Origin: Bdellovibrionales bacterium
GTDB lineage: Bacteria; Bdellovibrionota; Bdellovibrionia; Bdellovibrionales; UBA1609
Direction: 5' to 3'
DNA length: 11,511 nucleotides
Assembly: GCA_020435185.1 (NCBI GenBank)
Contig: JAGRAA010000338.1
Location: forward strand, 1-11,511
A program made the position numbers and the translations under genes. Below, piece by piece: positions 1-7,300 of the stretch. The notes under the pieces were generated by a model. That model had not been told where the DNA came from. It worked only from the letters and a program-made list of their open reading frames with translations, and did not search any database. Numbering within the stretch: the stretch's first letter is position 1; the number at the start of each line of letters is the position of its first letter.

Positions 1-161
1 TTACCAATAGTATGGGCAAATATTTGAAGAGGTTCAGACTCTCGAGTCTGTATCTCGACGTTTTCTTGCGAAAATGTGTTCTCAGATTCAAAAACCTCAT
101 GTTGAAAAAGGAGACTTTCTCTGTCGGTTTCTGACGTCATCGACGCCATGATTTCATTCAC
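1..161 (-). CDS. Unrecognised protein, 5' part only (runs off left edge)
   Basis: An open frame on the minus strand runs to the window edge without a stop. A strong ribosome binding site (GGGGAGG on the minus strand, about 168-174) lies 6 nt before a GTG at 161. The in-frame ATG at 165-167 directly abuts that site, so GTG is preferred. The 53-55 visible residues are polar and rich in Glu, Ser and Gln, with no signal peptide, membrane segment or recognisable motif. It is divergent from the TetR operon across an 85-nt spacer, so the regulator could control both sides. The function is unknown; the gene call rests on the binding site and the open frame. Confidence 0.6.
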   Translation of the reverse strand, partial: MNEIMASMTSETDRESLLFQHEVFESENTFSQENVEIQTRESEPLQIFAHTIG

Positions 162-246
162 TCTCATCCTCCCCTAATTCAAACTTGTACTTTTGTATAA
201 GATCATTTGACGTTTGTAAAATAAATATTTGCTTTAGATTGAATTT

Positions 247-891
247 GTGTTAGCCCTATGGCCCATGCTTAAAGATCAAGAAAAACTTTTTTTTCCAAGC
301 AATCCATTTGATCTCAAGCCTAGCCGGGGGGATGTAAAAAGAATGGAAATCACTCTAGCTGCGCTAGATTGCTTAGCCACCATCGGTTTTGATAAAACAA
401 CCTACGAGGCTATAGCCCAAAAACTTGGCACTAGAAGAGCTCATATTAATTACTATTTTAAAGGGAAACATGAGATCATTATGGCCTGCGTTAAGTACAT
501 TATGGCCAACTATCAAAGAGTCAGTAATGAACATTTATTAAAAGCTAAATCCAAAGATGAAATGCTCATTCATTATGTAGAAGGACCTTATTTATGGGCA
601 GAACATTACCCTAAAGAACTCATTGTCATGATGTTATTTTACTATCTCTGTAGTATAGACGATAGATATAGAGAACTCCATGATCGAATAAGAGATACAG
701 GAGCCTTACGCATTCATCATATCTTAACAAATCTTTTGGGATTTACAGATGACAAGGCAAAGAAATTAAGCAAAATCATTCAAAATTCAATATCAGGATT
801 TATGCTTGACGGAATTACCACTAGCGGCAACAAGTTAAGAAAAATGGACAACATAGACTTTGTAAAAGCTCTCATCGACTGTAGTCATTGA
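247..891 (+). CDS. TetR/AcrR-family transcriptional regulator
   Basis: A DNA-binding regulator with the usual N-terminal TetR helix-turn-helix and an all-helical ligand/dimer domain. Residues about 33-78 carry the TetR_N pattern: an AAL..LATIGFDKTT helix, then YEAIAQKLG, then the recognition region ending NYYFKGKHEI. Residues 90-214 are helical with no family-specific ligand motif. The start is uncertain: GTG at 247, ATG at 265 and ATG at 343 are all in frame, and none has a convincing binding site. The last would still keep the helix-turn-helix. The gene ends 18 nt before a hydrolase gene on the same strand, so it probably regulates that operon. Its ligand cannot be told from sequence; a fatty or acyl compound is a guess from the neighbours. 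Confidence 0.88.
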   Translation: MLALWPMLKDQEKLFFPSNPFDLKPSRGDVKRMEITLAALDCLATIGFDKTTYEAIAQKLGTRRAHINYYFKGKHEIIMACVKYIMANYQRVSNEHLLKAKSKDEMLIHYVEGPYLWAEHYPKELIVMMLFYYLCSIDDRYRELHDRIRDTGALRIHHILTNLLGFTDDKAKKLSKIIQNSISGFMLDGITTSGNKLRKMDNIDFVKALIDCSH

Positions 892-909
892 TCTTTATTA
901 AGGGGAAAA

Positions 910-1920
910 GTGAAAACAAACATACTTAATATATTATTTATTCTGCTCTTCTCTCTTCCGAGCTTTTCAAAAAGCATTCAAGATCATAGCGAAGACTACA
1001 TCGCTCTAGAATCCGGAATTGAACTCTATGTAAAACATTGGTCTGCTACCAATGACCAACCCACTATTGTTCTTATCAATGGGCTTACCTACAGCACCCA
1101 CGAGTGGGACGCATTTATTCAGTCCTTGCATAAAATCAATCCAGATATTGGAATTTTAACTTTTGATATGAGAGGAATGGGAAAAACCTTAAGCCGAAAC
1201 CTTCTCAAAGATTTTTTAACACCAGATATATCCTCCCCGTTTCATCAAGCTGATGATCTTTATATGTTATTAGAAAAAATGAACATCCAAACTCCTCTTC
1301 ACCTCATGGGGCTCTCCTATGGTGGTGGAGTGGCACAGGCCTATATGAGTAAATATGGACGATCACAAGGTGTTCAATCTAGTTTTTTAGTTGCCCCTCT
1401 CATCACTCCAGTTCCCGCCCAAATGGAATGGGTCTCTAAGAGAATTAAAATCACTAGAGCTCTTTTTCCATTCTTAAAAATTTCAGAACAAGATTTGTTT
1501 GCCTTTTACTTTCGACAGCTAGTTTATAGCACCTTTCCCATGGCCGAACCCATTGTCCTCGAACACCCCTTCAAGCTGGAGGGAGTTTATCGATTGGCCT
1601 TGGCCGCTAGACACTTCAATGGCCACGATCTCGTAGAACTACACCCCGACCATTCCATACATTTCATTGCCCCCACCCATGATGAGTATATTACTCAAGA
1701 AGAGTTCAGGGCCTATTGGGAAGGGCTCCCCAAAAAAAAGAGAGGCTCTTTGATTTACCTAGAGAATGTTCGACATAAAGCTCCTGAAGAGGCTCCTGCT
1801 CTTTTAGCAAACGTTATCTTTCAAATGATTACTTCGAAGGATAAGAAATATTTCAAAGGTCAAACTTTTAGTTCCAGAGATTTTGAAAAAGGATTATGCC
1901 TACAATCGTTTATTTTCTAA
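910..1920 (+). CDS. Exported alpha/beta-hydrolase (esterase/lipase-like)
   Basis: A serine hydrolase of the alpha/beta fold, 336 residues. The first 20 residues (positively charged start, ILNILFILLFSLPSFS) form a Sec signal peptide, so it should act in the periplasm or outside the cell. Visible motifs are the oxyanion-hole region LINGLTYST (55-63), the strand-turn TFDMRGMGKT (84-93), the nucleophile elbow G-L-S-Y-G-G with Ser136, a likely acid Asp258 in APTHDEY, and His289 in NVRHKAPE. The triad is therefore complete. The start is GTG, with AGGGG at 901-905 placed 4 nt upstream. It follows the TetR gene by 18 nt and precedes a second hydrolase by 10 nt, indicating one operon. The substrate is unknown; an ester of a lipid or small alcohol is most likely from the fold. 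Confidence 0.9.
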   Translation: MKTNILNILFILLFSLPSFSKSIQDHSEDYIALESGIELYVKHWSATNDQPTIVLINGLTYSTHEWDAFIQSLHKINPDIGILTFDMRGMGKTLSRNLLKDFLTPDISSPFHQADDLYMLLEKMNIQTPLHLMGLSYGGGVAQAYMSKYGRSQGVQSSFLVAPLITPVPAQMEWVSKRIKITRALFPFLKISEQDLFAFYFRQLVYSTFPMAEPIVLEHPFKLEGVYRLALAARHFNGHDLVELHPDHSIHFIAPTHDEYITQEEFRAYWEGLPKKKRGSLIYLENVRHKAPEEAPALLANVIFQMITSKDKKYFKGQTFSSRDFEKGLCLQSFIF

Positions 1921-1926
1921 AGGCGG
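1919..1926 (+). promoter_or_regulatory. Ribosome binding site that sets the start of the second hydrolase
   Basis: AAAGGCGG overlaps the stop codon of the preceding gene and ends 4 nt before ATG 1931. The alternative upstream in-frame TTG at 1883 has no such site and would add 16 residues unrelated to the fold, so 1931 is chosen. Confidence 0.6.
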
Positions 1927-1930
1927 TAGT

Positions 1931-2722
1931 ATGGCTTTACATGAAATCAATGGAATATCTTTAAATATTGAAACTATTAAAAGCAAATCTTCATTAAACA
2001 CATTCTTTGTTCATGGAAATTTAGCTTCTAATCATTGGTGGCATCCAATGATAGAATATTCCCCAAACGGTTCAGGAAGCTTATTTCTTTTTGAATGGAG
2101 AGGCTGTGGCAATAGTGCGCCTCCTCAGCAAGTTTCTGAGTTAGAGATCTCACAACTAGGTGATGATCTCGCTAAGGCCGTTTTCAACTTATCTCCTGAA
2201 AGCAAAGTTCATTTAGTGGGACACTCTACAGGAGGTCCTATATGCCTGCAAGCTGCTCTATTGTGCCCAGAAAAAATTGAAAGAATCGTTCTTCTCGACA
2301 GCGTAGGAGCAAAAGGGATTCAATTTAATGATGCCGCTCTTGCTGGATTTGAGCTCATGAGTAAAGATAGAACTATTTGTGAACAAGTTATGGCCACTAC
2401 CATTGAGGGAGTGCAGCAGGATAATGCTCTATTTCAACAATTAGTAGATGACGCTTTTTCAGTAGCACCCCTAATTTGGTCAGGCATTCCTCGTGCTCTT
2501 AGTCATCTTGATTTAGAGCATCAAATCAAACAGATCAAGGCCCCCACTTTAATTTTACACGGAGAAAAGGATGTTGTTCTCCCCATAGAAGATGCACAAA
2601 AACTAGCTGCGCTTTTGCCACAATCCCAACTCTCGATTTTACCAGAGCATGGGCATAGCTTAAATATTGAAGATCCAAAATTATTTGCTCAACTCTGTTT
2701 CGATTTTTTAAAACTTAAATAA
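1931..2722 (+). CDS. Cytoplasmic alpha/beta-hydrolase
   Basis: A 263-residue alpha/beta hydrolase of the common compact type, with no signal peptide. Motifs: FFVHGNLAS (25-33) for the oxyanion hole, FEWRGCGNS (54-62), the nucleophile elbow G-H-S-T-G with Ser99, Asp214 in LHGEKDVVLP, and His242 in PEHGHSLN. All three catalytic residues are present. It is the third gene of the TetR operon, 10 nt after the exported hydrolase. A secreted and a cytoplasmic hydrolase in one operon suggest stepwise breakdown of one imported compound, but that is inference. Its 3' end overlaps the convergent ABHD18-type gene by 34 nt. General sequence similarity alone would not separate esterase, lipase, haloalkane-dehalogenase-like or C-C hydrolase activities here. 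Confidence 0.9.
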   Translation: MALHEINGISLNIETIKSKSSLNTFFVHGNLASNHWWHPMIEYSPNGSGSLFLFEWRGCGNSAPPQQVSELEISQLGDDLAKAVFNLSPESKVHLVGHSTGGPICLQAALLCPEKIERIVLLDSVGAKGIQFNDAALAGFELMSKDRTICEQVMATTIEGVQQDNALFQQLVDDAFSVAPLIWSGIPRALSHLDLEHQIKQIKAPTLILHGEKDVVLPIEDAQKLAALLPQSQLSILPEHGHSLNIEDPKLFAQLCFDFLKLK

Positions 2723-3714
2723 ATTAATTTTTGAAACTCTTTTTGATGAAAAGCAAGCGAACTCATATGGGTTCCTTGCAACCAATGTCTTTTTGCAAAA
2801 CTCCAATGATCCATGACTTTTTGTACAGAATGCCGAGGAACAACCAAATCTCTCTTTGCCCCTTGGATGATCGCAAAACTTTTTTTATGAGGAAATGGAA
2901 GTTTATATATAGATCCCATTTGAAATAAATCAGAAAATATTTCCACAGCATCGCCTGCCCCATTTAACCCCAAAGACTTCCAGTGAACAAAATTTCTTAA
3001 CAATCCCTCTGTAAAGATCACCTCTGGAGAATGAGGGCCTAGACTCGTCGCAATCGTCACTTCGAACGGATTAGTGGCTCCCACAATCATGGCCAACATG
3101 CCACCCTGGCTCACTCCTGCAACTCCCAAATTCATGTAGCCTTGTTGTCTTAAAAAATTTAATAAAGATCGACCTTCTTCGACCTGTGCCATGCACATTG
3201 TTAGAATATCCTGAACAGTGTGAATTAAATAAGATTTTTGATAAGGAGGCTTGCGACTACCATAAAAAGGAGACTCCACAACAATTGTAGCTATATTTTT
3301 TTTGATTAAAGGTAAACTCAAGTTTTTTTTTCGAAAAGAAAAACCTTCATCTCCTGTCATGGCAAATACTACACAGACCGGATCATTCATCTGATGTGCG
3401 AGAGGTTTTATAAATAAAAATCTGGCGATTTGACTTTCAACGGGAAGAAATTTTTTTGGAAAGGGACTATCAAAATAACCATATTGCTCTGTGTGTGACT
3501 GACACTGCCTAATTCCTGACCATCTTATTTTAATATTTTTTGGCATATCAAGATAAGACTCTCTAGATTTTAAATGGGATAAGGTTTTTTGATTCCCCCA
3601 TCCTCCTTGAAAAAATAAATCAGCTCCATGCGCTTCAAATATTTTTCCAACTTGTGGCGTAAGAGTTTGATGTCGAATATCCCCTAATACACTTAAAAAT
3701 GTTTTTAAACGCAT
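2689..3714 (-). CDS. ABHD18-family (PF09752-like) alpha/beta-hydrolase
   Basis: A 341-residue protein recognised by the ABHD18/DUF2048 pattern: a long N-terminal region, then FAMTGDEGFSFRKK (117-130), the hallmark VESPFYGSRKPPYQ (146-159), and the nucleophile elbow G-V-S-Q-G-G with Ser202. The likely acid is Asp289 (GAKRDLVVP) and the base His316 (GTHMSS). No signal peptide is seen. The family is known mostly from eukaryotes, where the human member is mitochondrial and has been linked to cardiolipin/phospholipid metabolism; the bacterial role is unassigned. The start ATG has an AGAAGG site about 4 nt upstream. It lies 12 nt downstream of the PEDS1/CarF-type desaturase, so the two are probably co-transcribed and may act on the same phospholipids. 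The 3' end overlaps the opposing hydrolase gene. Confidence 0.85.
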   Translation of the reverse strand: MRLKTFLSVLGDIRHQTLTPQVGKIFEAHGADLFFQGGWGNQKTLSHLKSRESYLDMPKNIKIRWSGIRQCQSHTEQYGYFDSPFPKKFLPVESQIARFLFIKPLAHQMNDPVCVVFAMTGDEGFSFRKKNLSLPLIKKNIATIVVESPFYGSRKPPYQKSYLIHTVQDILTMCMAQVEEGRSLLNFLRQQGYMNLGVAGVSQGGMLAMIVGATNPFEVTIATSLGPHSPEVIFTEGLLRNFVHWKSLGLNGAGDAVEIFSDLFQMGSIYKLPFPHKKSFAIIQGAKRDLVVPRHSVQKVMDHWSFAKRHWLQGTHMSSLAFHQKEFQKLIYLSFKKSKQS

Positions 3715-3726
3715 AGGGCCTTCTTG

Positions 3727-4629
3727 TTAATCTCGATACAGTAAATTTTTAAGCTCATTTGATTTTCGATGAGAAAACACATCACTATAAATAATTAAAT
3801 CTTCAGGAATCAATTGAGGATTATTTTTTAATTCAGCGTACACAGTCGCTGGTATAGCTCTTGGATCTTGAATCCATATTCTTGGCATTTTTTTAAACTT
3901 ATTCCAAAAAAATAAATCCATTTTTTTCCAAAACCCAGTTCCATCAAATAATCTTTGCGACCAACCATTAACTACTGAATAACAACAATCAAAAGGAGCT
4001 TGATGGTGCCTTGAATGATCTTTTTTGTTAATCATCAATCCCAGTTTTTGTAATACCTGAGCAAGAGGATGAGGCTTTTGTAAATGAGCCTGTTTATGAA
4101 TTTCAGTGGCATTCAATAGTACAAATAATAAAAGGGTAAGGTTTGCCCCCCAAGCCGGATTTTGCGTCCAATCAAAAAACAAACAAATAATAAACATCGG
4201 AAGCATGAGTTTTCCAAAAGCAGCCAAATGATTAATGTAGGAAACATGATTTAAATTAGCCGGGTTTTCATGATGCTTTCTAAATTCTTGCGCCGCCTTA
4301 CCCCAAAATACATGTTCCTCCCCAGCATAGGTATCTAGTGCCTTATGAAAAACCTGTCCGATTACATCTGCGGTAAAAAGAGTTATCGGGAGGAGAACCA
4401 ATGCAAAAAGGATCTCAAAGGGTTGAATCCAAAAGCCTAATAAAGATTGTCCCAAAAGAATGAAAACGAATATCAAGTCGATATAAACAAATATACGATC
4501 CCATAGGTCTTTTTGAACAGGCTGAGAATACTCTTTTAAACGAGCTCTAAATTCGAGACCCTTAAGCTGGCGAATTTTTAATAACTCACTCGCATGATGG
4601 TATAAAGGCTTATTTGATTTCACTGACAT
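3727..4629 (-). CDS. PEDS1/TMEM189/CarF-family plasmanylethanolamine desaturase
   Basis: An integral membrane lipid desaturase of the family that converts plasmanyl to plasmenyl ether phospholipids (plasmalogens) using O2 and a di-iron centre. The 300-residue protein has hydrophobic segments at about 46-65, 71-90, 141-152 and 162-173. The family's histidine pattern is clear: H95 in DVIGQVFHKALDT, H119/H120 in FRKHHENP, H128 and H134, H178 and H182 in IHKQAH, and H205/H208/H209 in DHSRHHQAPFDCCYSVVNGW, followed by GFWKKMD. These match the conserved blocks I know from human PEDS1 and Myxococcus CarF. The start lacks a good ribosome binding site. It is the first gene of a pair with the ABHD18-type hydrolase. 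Activity on plasmalogen precursors is inferred from family; the genes making the alkyl ether are not in the window. Confidence 0.9.
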   Translation of the reverse strand: MSVKSNKPLYHHASELLKIRQLKGLEFRARLKEYSQPVQKDLWDRIFVYIDLIFVFILLGQSLLGFWIQPFEILFALVLLPITLFTADVIGQVFHKALDTYAGEEHVFWGKAAQEFRKHHENPANLNHVSYINHLAAFGKLMLPMFIICLFFDWTQNPAWGANLTLLLFVLLNATEIHKQAHLQKPHPLAQVLQKLGLMINKKDHSRHHQAPFDCCYSVVNGWSQRLFDGTGFWKKMDLFFWNKFKKMPRIWIQDPRAIPATVYAELKNNPQLIPEDLIIYSDVFSHRKSNELKNLLYRD

Positions 4630-4745
4630 GACGACATCTTATCATGCCTGAGCTATTCAAGAGATAAACATATTTTGACTATGTAAAATCTCCCTAAGCG
4701 TAAAAGAATTAAACGGCACTCCTAACAACATTTTTGTGGGCCAGT

Positions 4746-6107
4746 TTAGAAATGATACCCCAAAGAAAAGTCAAATTGTGAAGCTAGCAAAGAATATGTT
4801 CCAGGACTTGCTCCAATAGAGTAATTATATCCATGATATTGACCATTCCAAAAAATACCTAATTTCCAGGACTTAGTCATGTTATAAATAGTCCCTATAC
4901 TTCCGTCAAAGGCAAAGCCTGAATCTAACTTTACATCTCCGTCTCCAGACAGAGCCACCTGCAAGCGCATAAACGCCTCATATTGCCATCTTTTATGAGC
5001 GTTAAGAAGAATCACTCCGCCCAAAGACAACGAATTGAAACTAAATGTACCAATAGAAAATTGATTAGATCCCGCATCAATAACAAACGGCATGGCTTGC
5101 GACTGAACACCAAAAATCAACGAGGTTTGCGAGGCATAGCCAAAGAGAGTTCCTTTTGAAAAGGCTTTCCATTCTGCCTCGAGGCCATAGTAATTCCAAG
5201 CAATAGCTTTACTCAGCAAACTTACTTGCAAATCACTAGATGATAAGTCTTGCGCCGTTAAACTATGAGCATCCCATCTTAAGTTCCATTTCTGCGCCAG
5301 CTTAACACTTCCTCTGAGAGAAAAATTCGGAGCGGTGATAGATCCATAATCGATCGGCTTCAAGTTTTGTGGTGGGTCTTGCTTATAATTTAAAATTCCA
5401 AATCCAAAACCCATCCAAATACAATTTTCGCAAGCTGTGTACAACACCTCTGCGTCTTTAACTTCAATTTTATCCTTATTCACTTTAGCAATCAGTTGCA
5501 TTTTCTTAATTGTTTTTCCAACTTTTATAGCTACCGGAATTTGAATAGACCCGTGAGGCACAATCATAGGAATTTTAAAAACGCCATCCTCTTCGACTTT
5601 AACAAGGAGAGACTTTTTTCCCATCAATTTCTTGGTGGAGAGCTTATTGATCTTTTTTCCTCTTACCCGATAAACTTTAGAACCGATTTTAACCTTTGCC
5701 TGAGGGCTCGTTTTCCCCAAAAAGGTCACTTTATAGAGATGTGTTTTTCTGGTTTTGCCTTTTTTTGATGGTTTTTCATAGACTTCGTATTCAGGCTGAT
5801 ACCATTGGACCTCAAACTCATCAACCTTGGGCTCATCCGCTTTAGTTTCATCAGTTTTTTTCTCGTCATCCTCCGGCGAATCTTTTTCATCCGAAACTTC
5901 ATTTGATGAGGATGAATTCGATTCTTCGCTATTAGTCTCTGAAGCAGAGTTTTCATCCCCGCTTTCGTCAGAGGATTTACTTTCTGTCGACACTTCTGAT
6001 TGACCAGAATTAGACTCACTCTCTTCTTCTTGTGCAAATACCTGAGCCAAATGAAAGGTAAAAAAAATGATCATCAAAAGTCTTAAAGTAATCTTCATTC
6101 GTTCCAT
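4746..6107 (-). CDS. Outer-membrane beta-barrel protein with acidic linker and Ig-like domain
   Basis: No named family is recognised. Four parts are visible in 453 residues. A signal peptide (1-25) has cleavage expected after VFA. A very acidic Ser/Glu/Asp-rich low-complexity stretch spans 26-98. A basic, beta-rich segment at about 105-218 contains FLGKTSPQAKVKIGS, EEDGVFKIPM and PHGSIQIPVAIKVG, resembling a bacterial Ig-like domain. The last part, about 228-453, has alternating polar/aromatic strands and ends FDFSLGYHF, the aromatic C-terminal signature of BAM-inserted barrels. A CxxC (C226, C229) sits at the barrel entry. Start ATG 6107 or the in-frame ATG 6098 are both possible. It lies 85 nt downstream of a small secreted-protein gene with its own candidate promoter. 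The role is unknown; surface binding or peptidoglycan contact through the linker are guesses. Confidence 0.85.
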   Translation of the reverse strand: MERMKITLRLLMIIFFTFHLAQVFAQEEESESNSGQSEVSTESKSSDESGDENSASETNSEESNSSSSNEVSDEKDSPEDDEKKTDETKADEPKVDEFEVQWYQPEYEVYEKPSKKGKTRKTHLYKVTFLGKTSPQAKVKIGSKVYRVRGKKINKLSTKKLMGKKSLLVKVEEDGVFKIPMIVPHGSIQIPVAIKVGKTIKKMQLIAKVNKDKIEVKDAEVLYTACENCIWMGFGFGILNYKQDPPQNLKPIDYGSITAPNFSLRGSVKLAQKWNLRWDAHSLTAQDLSSSDLQVSLLSKAIAWNYYGLEAEWKAFSKGTLFGYASQTSLIFGVQSQAMPFVIDAGSNQFSIGTFSFNSLSLGGVILLNAHKRWQYEAFMRLQVALSGDGDVKLDSGFAFDGSIGTIYNMTKSWKLGIFWNGQYHGYNYSIGASPGTYSLLASQFDFSLGYHF

Positions 6108-6127
6108 CCCAAGTTGTGATTTAATAT

Positions 6128-6156
6128 AGAATAAACTTATTAAACCCCTGAAACAA
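6128..6156 (-). promoter_or_regulatory. Candidate sigma70-type promoter for the outer-membrane protein gene
   Basis: On the minus strand TTGTTT (6151-6156) and TATTCT (6128-6133) are separated by 17 nt, placing the start of transcription about 13 nt before the ATG at 6107. A perfect TATAAT also occurs on this strand at 6164-6169 but lacks a recognisable -35 at the right distance. Either would allow expression separate from the two upstream genes. Confidence 0.4.
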
Positions 6157-6192
6157 CATTAGAATTATAAAAGTTAAGACTTTGTGCTAGAA

Positions 6193-6456
6193 CTAATTGC
6201 TCGGAATCAGATGAGACCACTTTTTCCTGAAGTCCATTTGAACGCTGTTGTCCACCGTTAAAAGAACAACTTTGTCTTTCTTCAGTTTCTGCATGCCTAT
6301 AATGGACTTCCTAGAAAATTTAGCCGGACCAGTTAGCAGCTGGACTGTTACCGATCGAAAATCAAAGTCCAACACTCGTGCTTGAATCACGGCCTGCTGA
6401 GAAGAGCTAGCCCAAAGCTGAGAGGCAAGATGCATCCATAAGATAATAGAAATCAT
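6193..6456 (-). CDS. Small secreted protein of unknown function
   Basis: An 87-residue protein with a short signal peptide (MISIILWMHLASQLWA, cleavage probably after Ala16). The mature part of about 70 residues alternates beta-like segments (QAVIQARVLDFDFRSVTVQLL, VVLLTVDNSVQMDF) and is basic in its second half. No family is recognised. Its ATG overlaps the stop of the preceding Cys-rich gene by one base (TAATG), with AAAGGGAG about 10 nt upstream inside that gene, so translation is coupled. The strict coupling suggests the two products are needed together in the periplasm or at the envelope. The start is well supported; the function is open. Confidence 0.75.
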   Translation of the reverse strand: MISIILWMHLASQLWASSSQQAVIQARVLDFDFRSVTVQLLTGPAKFSRKSIIGMQKLKKDKVVLLTVDNSVQMDFRKKWSHLIPSN

Positions 6457-7079
6457 TATAAAGAAACTCCCTTTACTTCTTCATCCAAAAAACACTCTCG
6501 TGCCTGCGGGCATTTGTTGCTCTTATTTCTTGGGCAAAATACTGTGGACGTGAAAGGCTCCAACCTATATCCATTTCTCTCGATGTAGCATCGAGAAGAA
6601 CCCACACAAACATTTGACTTCTCTATCCATTGGGGAGTCGTCAAATAATGACAAACAAAGTCGTTTTGCCCAAACTTGACATTGTTTTTAATCGTACCTT
6701 TTTTTTGCATATTCACATCTAAGTAAAAATCTATCCCCTCCTCTATCTCAAGAAATTGTTCATAAATATATTGAGTTTGAGGGTAATCTTTTAGATCGAT
6801 ATTTTGAACGTCTCTGATCACATCACTTAAACCCTTTCCTAAAGGCACAGCCTGCTTTTTTAGACGAGTCTCTTCCAAAGTCTCAACATTTAAGACATTG
6901 ACCACTACTGAAAGAACAGATTGACTATCAGAGACACGACCACTAAATCCCTCACAATCTAGCCGATATCTAGAGCTCCCATTGGAGGCTGAGGAATTTA
7001 CCCGACAAAATCGTGAAGCTTCAGCGTAAAAACCTATTAACAATAAGCTGACGAGTACGACGTATTTCATACCTTGCAT
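6456..7079 (-). CDS. Cysteine-rich exported protein of unknown function
   Basis: A 207-residue protein with a signal peptide (YVVLVSLLLIGFYAEA, cleavage near Ala21). The mature protein has eight cysteines: C25, C42, C143, C158, C164, C182, C190 and C196. The even number and the C-terminal cluster of six point to disulfide-bonded export, with a central 60-140 region free of Cys. No lipobox, repeat or named domain is recognised. Start ATG 7079 has a weak AGG 5-7 nt upstream; an in-frame ATG at 7070 is possible. It is the first gene of a likely unit with the 87-residue secreted protein (1-nt overlap) and perhaps the outer-membrane barrel further on. It is divergent from the HtrA-type protease gene across 221 nt. 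The function is unknown. Confidence 0.8.
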   Translation of the reverse strand: MQGMKYVVLVSLLLIGFYAEASRFCRVNSSASNGSSRYRLDCEGFSGRVSDSQSVLSVVVNVLNVETLEETRLKKQAVPLGKGLSDVIRDVQNIDLKDYPQTQYIYEQFLEIEEGIDFYLDVNMQKKGTIKNNVKFGQNDFVCHYLTTPQWIEKSNVCVGSSRCYIERNGYRLEPFTSTVFCPRNKSNKCPQARECFLDEEVKGVSL

Positions 7080-7300
7080 GTTAGCCTATTTCTTTTCTAT
7101 CACTCCATATATCTTGTTCTATTTTAGTTTTTTAAGCCTAAGGTCGAGATCAATTTTTTGAGTGTTTTTAAAAGGTTATGTCATCGATTATTTTTTAGAC
7201 AGAATCAAAAAAAATTCACTACCTGGGGATTCTCTCGATTAAATACTCTAATTGTGTTAGTTTTAGCTGGCAGCAGGATCTTTAATTTAGGAATTTTTAC
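7080..7300. other. AT-rich divergent intergenic region
   Basis: This is the longest gene-free stretch, separating the leftward Cys-rich gene from the rightward protease. It is AT-rich with several T and A runs. A weak plus-strand promoter-like pair, TTCACT (7215-7220) and TTAAAT (7239-7244) 18 nt apart, would leave a leader of about 50 nt. No strong inverted repeat, small gene with a ribosome binding site, or RNA gene is visible. Confidence 0.5.

Noticed and set aside
35..50. Hairpin CAGACT-CTCG-AGTCTG
   Set aside because: The 6-bp stem lies inside the partial coding frame, has no following T run and no flanking pairing, so it is not supported as a terminator or operator.
186..240. Promoter for the TetR gene (TTGACG at 207-212; TATAAG at 196-201)
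   Set aside because: No -10/-35 pair has acceptable spacing in the plus orientation, and no clear palindromic TetR operator is visible in the 85-nt spacer.
1883..1930. Upstream TTG start for the second hydrolase
   Set aside because: It has no ribosome binding site, would overlap the end of the preceding gene in another frame, and the added residues do not belong to the fold; ATG 1931 follows AAAGGCGG.
2731..2963. Small open frames on both strands after the second hydrolase
   Set aside because: Both lie within the 3' coding region of the ABHD18-type gene, whose triad acid and base residues are encoded there.
5726..6037. Lys/Arg/Met-rich open frame opposite in phase to the acidic linker
   Set aside because: It is a frame-shifted reading of the Ser/Glu-rich repeat-like codons of the outer-membrane protein gene, with no binding site and low-complexity composition.
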